From: Streptomyces sporangiiformans
Lineage (GTDB): Bacteria > Actinomycetota > Actinomycetes > Streptomycetales > Streptomycetaceae
Length of the DNA: 56,556 nt
Assembly (NCBI RefSeq): GCF_005768555.2
Contig: NZ_VCHX02000118.1
Coordinates: 1-56,556 of the forward strand
Direction: 5' to 3'
The first letter of the stretch is position 1. Every line of letters begins with the position of its first letter. Under the pieces are notes generated by a model that was given only the letters and a program-made list of their open reading frames with translations, was not told where the DNA came from and made no database searches. A program made the position numbers and the translations under genes. Shown one piece after another: positions 35,536 to 44,370 of the stretch.

Positions 35536-37443
35536 TCAGCCGTGCTTGGCGCGGCTCGCGGCGCGGGCGCGCTCGCGGGCGTCCAGGTTCACCTTGCGGA
35601 TGCGAACGGCCTCGGGGGTGACCTCGACGCACTCGTCGTCGCGGCAGAACTCCAGCGACTGCTCCAGCGAGAGCTTGCGCGGCGGGACGATCGACTCGGC
35701 CACATCGGCCGTGGAAGACCGCATGTTGGTGAGCTTCTTCTCCTTGGTGATGTTCACGTCCATGTCGTCGGAGCGCGAGTTCTCACCGACGATCATGCCC
35801 TCGTACACCTCGGTGCCCGGCTCCACGAAGAGCACGCCGCGCTCCTGAAGGTTCGTCATCGCGAACGCGGTGACGGCGCCGGAGCGGTCGGCGACCAGTG
35901 AACCGTTGTTACGGGTCTGGAGGTTGCCGAACCACGGCTCGTGGCCCTCGTGGATCGAGTGCCCGATACCCGTGCCTCGGGTGCTGGTCAGGAACTCCGT
36001 ACGGAAGCCGATCAGACCGCGGGACGGCACCACGAACTCCATACGAACCCAACCCGAGCCGTGGTTGGACATGTTGTCCATCCGGCCCTTGCGGACGCCC
36101 ATGAGCTGCGTGACCGCGCCCATGTGCTCCTCGGGGACGTCGATCGTCATACGCTCGACCGGCTCGTGCAGCTTGCCGTCGACCTCCTTGGTGACCACCT
36201 GCGGCTTGCCGATGGTCAGCTCGAAGCCTTCCCGGCGCATGGTCTCGACGAGGATCGCCAGCGCGAGCTCACCACGGCCCTGGACCTCCCATGCGTCCGG
36301 ACGCTCGGTGTCGAGCACGCGGAGCGAGACGTTACCGATCAACTCGCGGTCGAGGCGGTCCTTGACCTGGCGGGCAGTGACCTTGCGGTCCTTGACGGCG
36401 GACTTGGCGTCCGCGCCCTTGCCGGTACCGCCGCGGCCGACCAGCGGCGAGGTGTTCGTACCGATGGTCATGGAGATCGCGGGCTCGTCGACCGTGATCA
36501 GCGGCAGCGCGATGGGGTTCTCGGGGTCGGCGAGGGTCTCGCCGATCATGATGTCCGGGATACCGGCGACGGCGCAGATGTCGCCCGGCCCGGCCATCTC
36601 GGCGGGCTTGCGGGTGAGCGCCTCGGTCATCATCAGCTCGCTGATGCGCACGTTGGCGACGGAGCCGTCACGCTTGATCCAGGCGACCGTCTGCCCCTTG
36701 CGCAGCTCGCCCTGCTCGACGCGGAGCAGCGCGATACGGCCGAGGAAGTTGTCGGCGTCCAGGTTGGTGACATGCGCCTGGAGGGGGGCCGACTCGTCGT
36801 ACGTCGGGGCCGGTACGTGCTCCAGGATCGTGGAGAAGAACGGCTCCAGGCTGTCACTGTCGGCCGGGACGGTGCCGTCCGCCGGCTTGGTCAGCGAGGC
36901 CACGCCGTCACGGGCGCAGGCGTAGACGATCGGGAACTCGATCTGGTCCTCGTCGGCGTCCAGGTCCAGGAAGAGGTCGTACGCCTCGTTCACGACGTCG
37001 TCGATACGGGAGTCCGGGCGGTCCGTCTTGTTGATGCACAGGATGACGGGCAGGCGGGCCTGCAGAGCCTTGCGGAGCACGAAGCGGGTCTGCGGCAGCG
37101 GGCCCTCGGAGGCGTCCACGAGCAGGACGACCGCGTCGACCATCGACAGACCGCGCTCGACCTCGCCACCGAAGTCGGCGTGGCCGGGGGTGTCGATGAT
37201 GTTGATCGTGACGATGTCGCCGCCCTGCTTCGGGTGGTACTTCACCGCCGTGTTCTTGGCCAGGATCGTGATGCCTTTCTCACGCTCCAGGTCGTTCGAG
37301 TCCATCATGCGGTCGTCGAGCGACTCGGCGGCGTGCGCGGCGAAGGCACCCGCCTGCTTGAGCATGGCGTCGACCAGGGTCGTCTTGCCGTGGTCGACGT
37401 GGGCGACGATGGCGACGTTGCGGATGTCGTGGCGCGTGGCCAT
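35536..37443 (-). CDS. typA: GTPase TypA/BipA
   Basis: A 635-aa ribosome-associated translational GTPase. The G domain has VAHVDHGKTTL (G1, residues 11-21), the switch region ending in GITI, DTPGHADFGGEV (G3) and NKTD (G4). Domain II, EF-G-like domains III/V and the TypA-specific C-terminus (ESIVPPRKLSLEQSLEFCRDDECVEVTP) follow. BipA/TypA acts in ribosome assembly and stress-dependent translation. The ATG at 37443 is the homology-supported start, although the open frame continues upstream past 38300. It is flanked by peptide-transport genes on both sides, as I recall from S. coelicolor. Confidence 0.95.
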   Translation of the reverse strand: MATRHDIRNVAIVAHVDHGKTTLVDAMLKQAGAFAAHAAESLDDRMMDSNDLEREKGITILAKNTAVKYHPKQGGDIVTINIIDTPGHADFGGEVERGLSMVDAVVLLVDASEGPLPQTRFVLRKALQARLPVILCINKTDRPDSRIDDVVNEAYDLFLDLDADEDQIEFPIVYACARDGVASLTKPADGTVPADSDSLEPFFSTILEHVPAPTYDESAPLQAHVTNLDADNFLGRIALLRVEQGELRKGQTVAWIKRDGSVANVRISELMMTEALTRKPAEMAGPGDICAVAGIPDIMIGETLADPENPIALPLITVDEPAISMTIGTNTSPLVGRGGTGKGADAKSAVKDRKVTARQVKDRLDRELIGNVSLRVLDTERPDAWEVQGRGELALAILVETMRREGFELTIGKPQVVTKEVDGKLHEPVERMTIDVPEEHMGAVTQLMGVRKGRMDNMSNHGSGWVRMEFVVPSRGLIGFRTEFLTSTRGTGIGHSIHEGHEPWFGNLQTRNNGSLVADRSGAVTAFAMTNLQERGVLFVEPGTEVYEGMIVGENSRSDDMDVNITKEKKLTNMRSSTADVAESIVPPRKLSLEQSLEFCRDDECVEVTPEAVRIRKVNLDARERARAASRAKHG

Positions 37444-37536
37444 AGTGAGGCGCTTCTCCCGGAGTGAGTGAACGGCCGACGCGTACATCTGTGTTACGCG
37501 GGCCCTGCCGGGCTGGACATGCCACGGCCTTACCCC

Positions 37537-37542
37537 ATCGTA
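37537..37542 (-). promoter_or_regulatory. Candidate -10 element for typA
   Basis: TACGAT on the minus strand, about 95 bases before the typA start, resembles vegetative -10 boxes of Streptomyces. No convincing -35 is seen at 17-18 bases, so this is a weak proposal. Confidence 0.3.
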
Positions 37543-37647
37543 CGGGGGCACTGCCGCTGGGGCCGAACCGGGCGGAGCGAGGTCGTTCTCACACTGCGGG
37601 TCGATGGGGGCCGGCCGGGCCCACGCGGCGGAGCCGCGTATGTCACA

Positions 37648-37675
37648 GCACCGCGCCCCTGTCGGGGCGCGGTGC
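37648..37675. terminator. Terminator of the orphan peptide-binding lipoprotein gene
   Basis: A perfect 12-bp stem (GCACCGCGCCCC at 37648-37659 with 37664-37675) and TGTC loop lies immediately past the stop of the minus-strand gene. It isolates that gene from typA. Confidence 0.85.
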
Positions 37676-37679
37676 CTGC

Positions 37680-40118
37680 TCAGGAAGACGGGCCGGCCTG
37701 CGGCTTCGCGCCCTTCTTCAGGAAGCCCATGTCCTCGTAGACCGGGGTCTGGAAGCCGAAGGCGCCCGCGTTGGCGAGGTTCGGGCGGACGGCTGTCAGC
37801 TGGGGGCGCTGATAGAGGGGAATCGAACCGGCGGCGGCCCAGATGCGGGCGTCGGCCTTGCGGATCAGGGCCCGGGACTGCTCCGCGTCCAGCTCGGCGA
37901 TGGCCTCGTCGAAGAGCTGGTCGACCCGGTCGGTGCCGACCCGTGTGTAGTTCTGCTCGACATTCAGGGAGCCGTCCGCGGCGGGGACCGGCTTGGCGTA
38001 GATGGGCCGGGCGTCGGTGGCCGGGAAGGCGGACGCGGGCCAGGAGTAGAGCGCCAGGTCGTACTCCCCCGACGCGATGTGGTCCTGGAAGTAGCTCTCG
38101 TCCGCGACCTTGGAGAACTCCGTTTGGATGCCGATGCGCCCCAGCATCCGCGAGATGCGCTCGGCGACCGCGCGCAGCGGCTCCGTTCCCGGGCCGGACG
38201 GAAGCACGAAGCGCAGCGACAGCGCCTTGCCGTCCTTGGCGAGGGGCGCGGCCTTGGGGCCCGCCGGGGCGGCCGTGCCCCTCGGCGCGTACGCCCCCGC
38301 CGGCGCTCCCCTCTCTTTGCGCCATTCCTTCCCGTCCTGGGCCTGGCTCCGCTCCTCGCTCCCCTTCTCCGCCTTCCTCTTCTCCGCCTTCCTCGCCTCT
38401 GTCCTGGACTCGTGCGCGGAGTGGCTGGTCCGCTGCTGCTCGGCCAGCACGGCGGCCTGGCCGAGCAGCGCCCGCCGCAGCTCGGTCATGGGAGCGGGCG
38501 CAAGGACGAGGGAGCCTGCGCCGGCGCCGGCACCGGGCTTGTGGTCGCTGTCGCCACGGGAGCCGGAGCCGTCAGCGTGGGAGCGGCCGGGGACCAGGTC
38601 GTACGCCTCGCCCGGTTTCCCGTCCTCGCCGACGATGTACGTACCGTCGTCGCCCCCGGAGCCGTCCGGCTTCTCGGAAGCCTCGCTCCCGGAGCGGTCC
38701 GGCTTCCCGGAGGCCTCGGCGCCGGCCGCGTCCGCCGGCTTCTTCTCCTTGACGGGGCCGCCCCGCACCCACCCCGCGTCGGACAGCAGCGCCTGCGCCT
38801 GCGCCGTGTCCTGGCTGCCGAGCGCGGCGCTGTTGTCGGCGTAACCGGGCTGTCCGGCGAGCGCGAGATGGCTGCCGACGGGTTCGGCGGGCAGGCCGAG
38901 CGGCTTGAGCACCACCCGGGCGAGCTCACGCCGGTCGAGGGCGCGGGCCACGGCGCGGCGTACGCGCTCGTCGGCGAGCGGGCCCTGGGCGCCGTTCAGC
39001 GCGAGCTGCGTGTAGGCGGGTTCGAGGGACTTGCGGACCACGAAAGCGCGCAGGGCCGACTGCTCGTCGGCGTACTTCGCGATCGCCCGGCCCCGCTTCT
39101 CGCGGACGGCCATCTCCTCCTCGGCCGCCTTGGCGTCGGAGCCGTGCGCGATCGCCCAGGAGCGCAGCGCCTTGCCGGGCGTGAGCGCGGCGCCGGGGCC
39201 GTGGGCGAGCGGGGCGCCTTCGCCGGCCGCCTTGTCGCGGGCGGCCAGGGTGATGCGCCGCGCCTGCGAGGGGTCGATCTCGGCCAGATCGATCCGGCCG
39301 TCGGCGAGCGCTTCGGTGCGCTTCGCCCGCGGCACGGCGCGCAGCACCAGCTGGGAGAGCTTGGCACGGTCGCCCCACCAGCGCGGGTTCCGCTTCAGCG
39401 TGACATCACCGGCCTTGCGGTCGATCTCGTCGATCACGAACGGGCCGGCGGTGACCTTCAGCTTGCGGCGGGCTCCGTCGTTGAACGTGTCCGGGGAGCC
39501 CATGACGTCCTTCGGGTACAGCGGCGAGAACAGCGACCGCCAGTCCGCGTAAGGCTTGCTGAAGGTGACCCGTACCTCGAGGTCGTCGGCGCCGCGCTCG
39601 ATCTTCTCGATGCGGTCGTACCCGGCGTTGCGGGCCGTCCAGTACGCGGTGTCCTTGCCGGACAGGGCGCGCCACTGGGCGACGAAGTCGGCGGCGCCGA
39701 TCTCGCGGCCGTCGCTCCAGACGGCCTGCTGGTTGAGCTTGTAGAGCACGACCTGCTTGGGCTCGCGCTTGACGATCTTCGCGGACTCCAGGTAGTCGGG
39801 GTTGCGCTCGGGGCGACCTGCTCTGTCCAGCCGGTACATCGAGGGCAGGACCGCGCCCGCGATCCGGGAGGTGGTCGCGTCGGCGTCCGCCTGGAAGGTG
39901 TTGAGGGTCTCCGGGACCGCGTCCACGGCCCAGCGCACGGTGCCGCCGTCGGCGATCAGAGCGCGCCCGGCGGGGGCGATGTCCTGGCCCGCGGTGGGCC
40001 GGGCGGCCTTGTCCTCTTCCGCGCTGCACGCGCCGAGAGCCGGCACCGCGAGCACGCCCGCCGTGAGGAACGCGACCGAGCGCATCACCGCGCGCGGTCC
40101 GACGCGGTCGTGGGCCAT
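37680..40118 (-). CDS. Orphan peptide-binding lipoprotein (SBP family 5) with large insertion
   Basis: An 812-aa extracytoplasmic protein. The signal ends in the lipobox LGAC at about residue 30-31. Residues 58-450 match SBP_bac_5 (TVRWAVDAVPETLNTFQADAD, KLNQQAVWSDGREIGAADF). Residues about 455-620 are a low-complexity insertion rich in Lys, Glu, Gly, Ser and Ala (GSEASEKPDGSGGDDGTY, EARKAEKRKAEKGSEERSQ). The domain then resumes (LSLRFVLPSGPGTEPL, YDLALYSWPASAFP). No permease or ATPase accompanies it, so it may feed one of the nearby cassettes or act as a sensor. Usual family length is 520-600 aa. GGAGG lies upstream of the ATG. Confidence 0.9.
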   Translation of the reverse strand: MAHDRVGPRAVMRSVAFLTAGVLAVPALGACSAEEDKAARPTAGQDIAPAGRALIADGGTVRWAVDAVPETLNTFQADADATTSRIAGAVLPSMYRLDRAGRPERNPDYLESAKIVKREPKQVVLYKLNQQAVWSDGREIGAADFVAQWRALSGKDTAYWTARNAGYDRIEKIERGADDLEVRVTFSKPYADWRSLFSPLYPKDVMGSPDTFNDGARRKLKVTAGPFVIDEIDRKAGDVTLKRNPRWWGDRAKLSQLVLRAVPRAKRTEALADGRIDLAEIDPSQARRITLAARDKAAGEGAPLAHGPGAALTPGKALRSWAIAHGSDAKAAEEEMAVREKRGRAIAKYADEQSALRAFVVRKSLEPAYTQLALNGAQGPLADERVRRAVARALDRRELARVVLKPLGLPAEPVGSHLALAGQPGYADNSAALGSQDTAQAQALLSDAGWVRGGPVKEKKPADAAGAEASGKPDRSGSEASEKPDGSGGDDGTYIVGEDGKPGEAYDLVPGRSHADGSGSRGDSDHKPGAGAGAGSLVLAPAPMTELRRALLGQAAVLAEQQRTSHSAHESRTEARKAEKRKAEKGSEERSQAQDGKEWRKERGAPAGAYAPRGTAAPAGPKAAPLAKDGKALSLRFVLPSGPGTEPLRAVAERISRMLGRIGIQTEFSKVADESYFQDHIASGEYDLALYSWPASAFPATDARPIYAKPVPAADGSLNVEQNYTRVGTDRVDQLFDEAIAELDAEQSRALIRKADARIWAAAGSIPLYQRPQLTAVRPNLANAGAFGFQTPVYEDMGFLKKGAKPQAGPSS

Positions 40119-40138
40119 GACTGGTACCTCCGGGGCGC

Positions 40139-40167
40139 TGTGATCCGATTTGGTGGGCTAGATCACA
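40139..40167. promoter_or_regulatory. Dyad upstream of the orphan binding-protein gene
   Basis: TGTGATC (40139-40145) and GATCACA (40161-40167) form a 7-bp inverted repeat with a 15-base spacer, 20-50 bases upstream of the minus-strand start. A TATAAT hexamer on the plus strand lies at 40176-40181. The arrangement suits a transcription-factor operator in a divergent promoter region. The regulator is unknown. Confidence 0.5.
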
Positions 40168-40189
40168 CTTGTCCGTATAATGAAGTTGA

Positions 40190-40503
40190 TCAGATGTATC
40201 GCCCTACTGAAGGGGGTAGCTGCGGAAAACGGGTGACGACACGACGACGGAGTAAGAGAAACCACCCATCCGGCCCACAAAAGGGCGAGTGAGCCGAAGG
40301 GGCGCGCCGGTCTCGACACCGGCTGCAGCGCCCCGGAGGCGAACGAGCTCAAAGAAAAGGGGCGCGCGCGTCGGCGCATGTGCGCGACACGAGCTGTTAA
40401 TCCATGCAGATCCCTTCCCAGGGAGCGATGTGACGCGCGACACTCGCAGGCGCATGAACGTTGACGCCTTGGACCGCAGGGTCCGCGGAAGTGAGGGCAA
40501 GTC
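40190..40503 (+). other. Structured leader upstream of the sdh operon
   Basis: About 310 non-coding bases precede the first gene of the operon. GGGGCGC (40299-40305) pairs with GCGCCCC (40328-40334), enclosing GCCGGT/ACCGGC (40306-40311 with 40318-40323). A second GGGGCGC at 40359-40365 can pair with the same right arm, which would exclude the first pairing. A GCGCA/TGCGC hairpin (40374-40385) and GGACC/GGTCC near the ribosome-binding site (40471-40484) follow. I match it to no known riboswitch class. It could be a regulatory RNA leader. Confidence 0.45.
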
Positions 40504-40791
40504 ATGTCCGTGCACGATGACCTGACAACCGTCCAGCGCTGTCTCGACGACCTCTTCCGGTCCGTGGGTCGCCTGGAACAGCAGATCGGTGGCGGTCTGG
40601 AGATGCGCCGGGTGCGCACCGACGCCGACCACCTGCGCGAGAGCGTCGCGCTGCTGCGCGACGCCGCCCCCGGGATGACCACATCGCGGCGGCCGGACCT
40701 CGTCTCCATCCCCGACACCCCGTACGACAACACTCTGTGGACGGACTCGGACGACGAGGGTCTCGGCGCCCGCGACCGGCACGCACCCTGA
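40504..40791 (+). CDS. Conserved small protein at head of sdh operon
   Basis: The product is a 95-aa soluble acidic protein without recognised domain. The first 55 residues look helical (DDLTTVQRCLDDLFRSVGRLEQQ), and the tail is Asp/Arg-rich. GAGG precedes the ATG. The SDH anchor gene starts 20 bases downstream on the same strand, so co-transcription is likely. A role in SDH assembly is possible but only contextual. Confidence 0.72.
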   Translation: MSVHDDLTTVQRCLDDLFRSVGRLEQQIGGGLEMRRVRTDADHLRESVALLRDAAPGMTTSRRPDLVSIPDTPYDNTLWTDSDDEGLGARDRHAP

Positions 40792-40811
40792 TCCGACTGG
40801 AGTCCACCCCC

Positions 40812-41633
40812 TTGGCCACTGGTACGGAACCCCATCTGAACAGCGGCGGTGTAAGAACACCGACACGCGCCGCGATCGACGCCCCGCATCTGCGGACCGA
40901 CCGCTGGTGGCTGGCGCCCGCCGCCACCGCGGCCGGGCTGCTGGCCTTCGTCGTCTACTCGACGTGGCGGGCGTTCGCGAACACCGACTACTACGCGGCG
41001 CCCTACGTCTCGCCGTTCTACTCGCCCTGCCTGGCGGAGAACTGCGAGCCGATGAGGAGCGGCCCGAACTGGGAGATCTTCGGCGGCTGGTGGGGGCTGT
41101 CCCCGGCCCTGCTCATCCTGATCTTCCCGCTCGGCTTCCGGCTGACCTGCTACTACTACCGCAAGGCCTACTACCGGGGCTTCTGGGCCTCGCCCCCGGC
41201 CTGCGCGGTCGCCGAGCCGCACAAGAAGTACACCGGCGAGACCCGCTTCCCGCTGATCCTGCAGAACATCCACCGGTACTTCTTCTACGCCGCGCTCCTC
41301 GTCGCGTGCATCCTCACGTACGACACCGTGCTCGCCTTCCGCGACGAGCACTACGAGTGGGGACACATGGGCCTGGGCACCCTGGTGTTCCTGGTCAACA
41401 TCGTGCTGATCTGGGCGTACACCCTCTCCTGCCACTCCTGTCGGCACATCGTCGGCGGCCAGCTCAAGCACTTCTCCAAGCATCCTGTGCGCTACCGGAT
41501 GTGGCAGTGGGTCGGGAAGCTCAACGCCCGTCACATGCTGCTCGCCTGGGTGTCGCTGGTGAGCGTGGCACTCGCCGACTTCTACGTGTACCTGGTCGCG
41601 TCCGGCGCCTTTGACGATCCGAGGTTGTTCTGA
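40812..41633 (+). CDS. Succinate dehydrogenase membrane anchor (Sdh1-type)
   Basis: The product is 273 aa from the TTG at 40812 (GGAG about ten bases upstream). Five membrane helices can be drawn: about 32-54, 95-118, 150-174, 190-215 and 235-262. Histidines in or near helices (NIHRYF, YEWGHMG, SCHSCRH, NARHMLL) are candidate haem ligands. The single large anchor followed by 656-aa SdhA and 256-aa SdhB resembles the mycobacterial Sdh1 (Rv0249c-Rv0247c) organisation rather than the two-small-subunit SdhCD type. Its stop and the sdhA start overlap (TGATG). Confidence 0.82.
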   Translation: MATGTEPHLNSGGVRTPTRAAIDAPHLRTDRWWLAPAATAAGLLAFVVYSTWRAFANTDYYAAPYVSPFYSPCLAENCEPMRSGPNWEIFGGWWGLSPALLILIFPLGFRLTCYYYRKAYYRGFWASPPACAVAEPHKKYTGETRFPLILQNIHRYFFYAALLVACILTYDTVLAFRDEHYEWGHMGLGTLVFLVNIVLIWAYTLSCHSCRHIVGGQLKHFSKHPVRYRMWQWVGKLNARHMLLAWVSLVSVALADFYVYLVASGAFDDPRLF

Positions 41634-43603
41634 TGTCCGTTGTGGATCGACAGGAGTGGGACGTCGTCGTGGTCGGCGCGGGCGGCGCCGGCCTCCGGGC
41701 CGCCATCGAGGCGCGGGAGCGGGGCGCGCGTACGGCCGTGATCTGCAAGTCCCTGTTCGGCAAGGCGCACACGGTGATGGCCGAGGGCGGCATCGCGGCG
41801 GCGATGGGCAACGTCAACGCCGGGGACAACTGGCAGGTCCACTTCCGCGACACCATGCGCGGCGGCAAGTTCCTCAACCAGTGGCGGATGGCCGAGCTGC
41901 ACGCGCAGGAGGCCCCGGACCGCGTGTGGGAGCTGGAGACCTGGGGCGCCCTCTTCGACCGTACGAAGGACGGGCGGATCTCGCAGCGCAACTTCGGCGG
42001 GCACGAGTACCCGCGCCTCGCGCACGTCGGCGACCGTACGGGACTGGAGCTGATCCGCACGCTCCAGCAGAAGATCGTCTCGCTCCAGCAGGAGGACAAG
42101 AAGGAGACGGGTGACTACGAGTCGCGCCTGAAGGTCTTCCAGGAGTGCACGGTCACCAGGGTCCTGAAGGACACCGCGTCCGCGAGCGGCGCCGCCCCGG
42201 GCCGCGTCTCGGGCGTCTTCTGCTACGACCGCGAGTCCGGGCGCTTCTTCGTGCTGGAAGCCCCTTCGGTGGTGATCGCCACCGGAGGCATCGGCAAGTC
42301 CTTCAAGGTGACGTCGAACTCGTGGGAGTACACGGGTGACGGGCACGCGCTGGCGCTGCTGGCCGGGGCTCCCCTGCTGAACATGGAGTTCGTGCAGTTC
42401 CATCCGACGGGCATGGTCTGGCCGCCGTCCGTGAAGGGCATCCTGGTCACGGAGTCCGTGCGCGGCGACGGCGGCGTGCTGCAGAACTCCGAGGGCAAGC
42501 GGTTCATGTTCGACTACATCCCGGACGTCTTCAAGGAGAAGTACGCCGAGTCCGAGGAGGAGGGCGACCGCTGGTACGAGGACCCGGACAACAACCGGCG
42601 TCCGCCCGAGCTGCTGCCGCGCGACGAGGTGGCGCGGGCCATCAACGCGGAGGTCAAGGCGGGGCGCGGTTCCCCGCACGGCGGGGTCTTCCTGGACGTG
42701 TCGAATCGGATGCCCGCCGAGGTCATCCGGCGCCGGCTGCCCTCCATGTACCACCAGTTCAAGGAGCTCGCGGACGTCGACATCACCGCCGAGGCGATGG
42801 AGGTCGGGCCGACCTGTCACTACGTGATGGGCGGTATCGCGGTCGAGTCGGACACGGCGGCGGCGCGCGGCGTGCCGGGGCTGTTCGCGGCCGGCGAGGT
42901 CGCGGGCGGCATGCACGGCTCCAACCGGCTCGGCGGCAACTCGCTCTCCGACCTGCTGGTGTTCGGCCGGCGAGCGGGGCTGCACGCGGCTCAGTACGCC
43001 GCGGGGCTCGCCGAGGGGCGCCCCGCCGTGGACGACGTCGAGGTCGATGCGGCGGCCGCGGAGGCGTTGCGGCCGTTCTCCGCGGAGGAGGGGCCGCAGG
43101 CCGGCGCCGAGGCCGGGCGGCCACCCGAGAACCCGTACACCCTCCACCAGGAACTCCAGCAGACCATGAACGACCTGGTCGGCATCATCCGCCGGGAGGC
43201 GGAGATGGAGGCGGCCCTGCAGAAGCTGGCGGAGCTGCGTGTACGGGCGCGGCGGGCCGGCGTCGAGGGGCACCGGCAGTTCAACCCGGGCTGGCATCTC
43301 GCCCTCGACCTGCGCAACATGCTGCTCGTCAGCGAGTGCGTGGCGCGGGCCGCCCTGGAGCGTACGGAGTCGCGGGGCGGCCATACCCGCGAGGACCATC
43401 CGACGATGGAGCGGGAGTGGCGGCGTCTCAATCTGCTGTGCCGTCTGACCGACCCCACGGGCGAGCTGGCGGCCACGGACCCGGTGCGCGGTCAGATCCG
43501 TCTCGCCCGGGAGACCACCGAGCCCATCCGCCCCGACCTGCTCGCCCTCTTCGAGAAGGAGGAGCTGGTCAAGTACCTCGCCGAAGAGGAGCTGTACGAG
43601 TGA
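41633..43603 (+). CDS. sdhA: Succinate dehydrogenase flavoprotein subunit
   Basis: A 656-aa membrane-bound complex subunit that oxidises succinate to fumarate (or the reverse) in the TCA cycle and respiratory chain. It has the FAD-binding VVVVGAGGAGLRAA at 11-24, the flavin-linking segment KAHTVMAEGGIAAAMGN with H46, the substrate region FHPTGMVWPP, GRGSPHGGVFLD and CHYVMGGI, and the C-terminal domain. Genes are coupled on both sides: TGATG with the anchor gene and GTGA with sdhB. Confidence 0.95.
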   Translation: MSVVDRQEWDVVVVGAGGAGLRAAIEARERGARTAVICKSLFGKAHTVMAEGGIAAAMGNVNAGDNWQVHFRDTMRGGKFLNQWRMAELHAQEAPDRVWELETWGALFDRTKDGRISQRNFGGHEYPRLAHVGDRTGLELIRTLQQKIVSLQQEDKKETGDYESRLKVFQECTVTRVLKDTASASGAAPGRVSGVFCYDRESGRFFVLEAPSVVIATGGIGKSFKVTSNSWEYTGDGHALALLAGAPLLNMEFVQFHPTGMVWPPSVKGILVTESVRGDGGVLQNSEGKRFMFDYIPDVFKEKYAESEEEGDRWYEDPDNNRRPPELLPRDEVARAINAEVKAGRGSPHGGVFLDVSNRMPAEVIRRRLPSMYHQFKELADVDITAEAMEVGPTCHYVMGGIAVESDTAAARGVPGLFAAGEVAGGMHGSNRLGGNSLSDLLVFGRRAGLHAAQYAAGLAEGRPAVDDVEVDAAAAEALRPFSAEEGPQAGAEAGRPPENPYTLHQELQQTMNDLVGIIRREAEMEAALQKLAELRVRARRAGVEGHRQFNPGWHLALDLRNMLLVSECVARAALERTESRGGHTREDHPTMEREWRRLNLLCRLTDPTGELAATDPVRGQIRLARETTEPIRPDLLALFEKEELVKYLAEEELYE

Positions 43604-44370
43604 GCAGCTATGAGGCCCACTTCAAGGTGTGGCGTGGGGACGTCTCGGGCGGTGGCCTGGAGGACTTCAAGATCGAGGTCAACGACGGCGAGGTGGTGCT
43701 GGACATCATCCACCGGCTCCAGGCGACCCAGGCACCGGACCTGGCCGTGCGGTGGAACTGCAAGGCGGGCAAGTGCGGTTCGTGTTCCGCGGAGATCAAC
43801 GGGCGGCCCCGGCTGATGTGCATGACGCGTATGTCGATCTTCGGGCGGGAGGAGACCATCACGGTGACTCCCCTGCGGGCCTTTCCCGTGGTCCGTGATC
43901 TCGTCACCGACGTCAGCTTCAACTACACGAAGGCGCGGGAGGTGCCGTCCTTCGTGCCGCCCGCCGATCTCGGTCCCGGCGAGTACCGCATGATGCAGGA
44001 GGACGTGGACCGCTCTCAGGAGTTCCGCAAGTGCATCGAGTGCTTCCTGTGCCAGGACACGTGCCATGTCGTCCGCGACCACGAGGAGAACAAGACGGCG
44101 TTCGCGGGCCCGCGCTTCCTGATGCGCGTCGCCGAACTGGACATGCACCCGCTGGACGCGGCGGCGGAAACGGGGCTGGATCGCAAGACCACCGCCCAGG
44201 ACGAGCACGGGCTCGGCTACTGCAACATCACCAAGTGCTGCACCGAGGTCTGCCCCGAGGGCATCAAGATCACGGACAATGCGCTGATTCCCTTGAAGGA
44301 GCGCGCGGTCGACCGTAAGTACGACCCGCTGGTGTGGCTGGGGTCGAAGATCAGGAGGCGGCAGTCGTAG
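43600..44370 (+). CDS. sdhB: Succinate dehydrogenase iron-sulphur subunit
   Basis: A 256-aa electron-transfer subunit. The 2Fe-2S ligands are C54, C59, C62 and C74 in WNCKAGKCGSCSAEINGRP and beyond. The C-terminal clusters use CIECFLCQDTC (C145, C148, C151, C155) and CNITKCCTEVCPEG (C208, C214, C218). The start is the GTG at 43600, overlapping the sdhA stop by four bases. The last 20 bases overlap the end of a convergent membrane-protein gene. Confidence 0.95.
   Translation: MSSYEAHFKVWRGDVSGGGLEDFKIEVNDGEVVLDIIHRLQATQAPDLAVRWNCKAGKCGSCSAEINGRPRLMCMTRMSIFGREETITVTPLRAFPVVRDLVTDVSFNYTKAREVPSFVPPADLGPGEYRMMQEDVDRSQEFRKCIECFLCQDTCHVVRDHEENKTAFAGPRFLMRVAELDMHPLDAAAETGLDRKTTAQDEHGLGYCNITKCCTEVCPEGIKITDNALIPLKERAVDRKYDPLVWLGSKIRRRQS

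Noticed and set aside
37444..38325. N-terminal extension of TypA to 929 residues
   Set aside because: The extra part has no similarity to GTPases and crosses the terminator and 3' end of the upstream gene; TypA begins at the ATG at 37443.
40158..41534. 458-codon minus-strand frame over the sdh leader and anchor
   Set aside because: Overlaps the anchor gene in antisense and lacks motifs, and the leader section has no coding bias.
41582..43399. 605-codon minus-strand frame opposite sdhA
   Set aside because: Antisense to sdhA, without ribosome-binding site or domain; sdhA is unmistakable.
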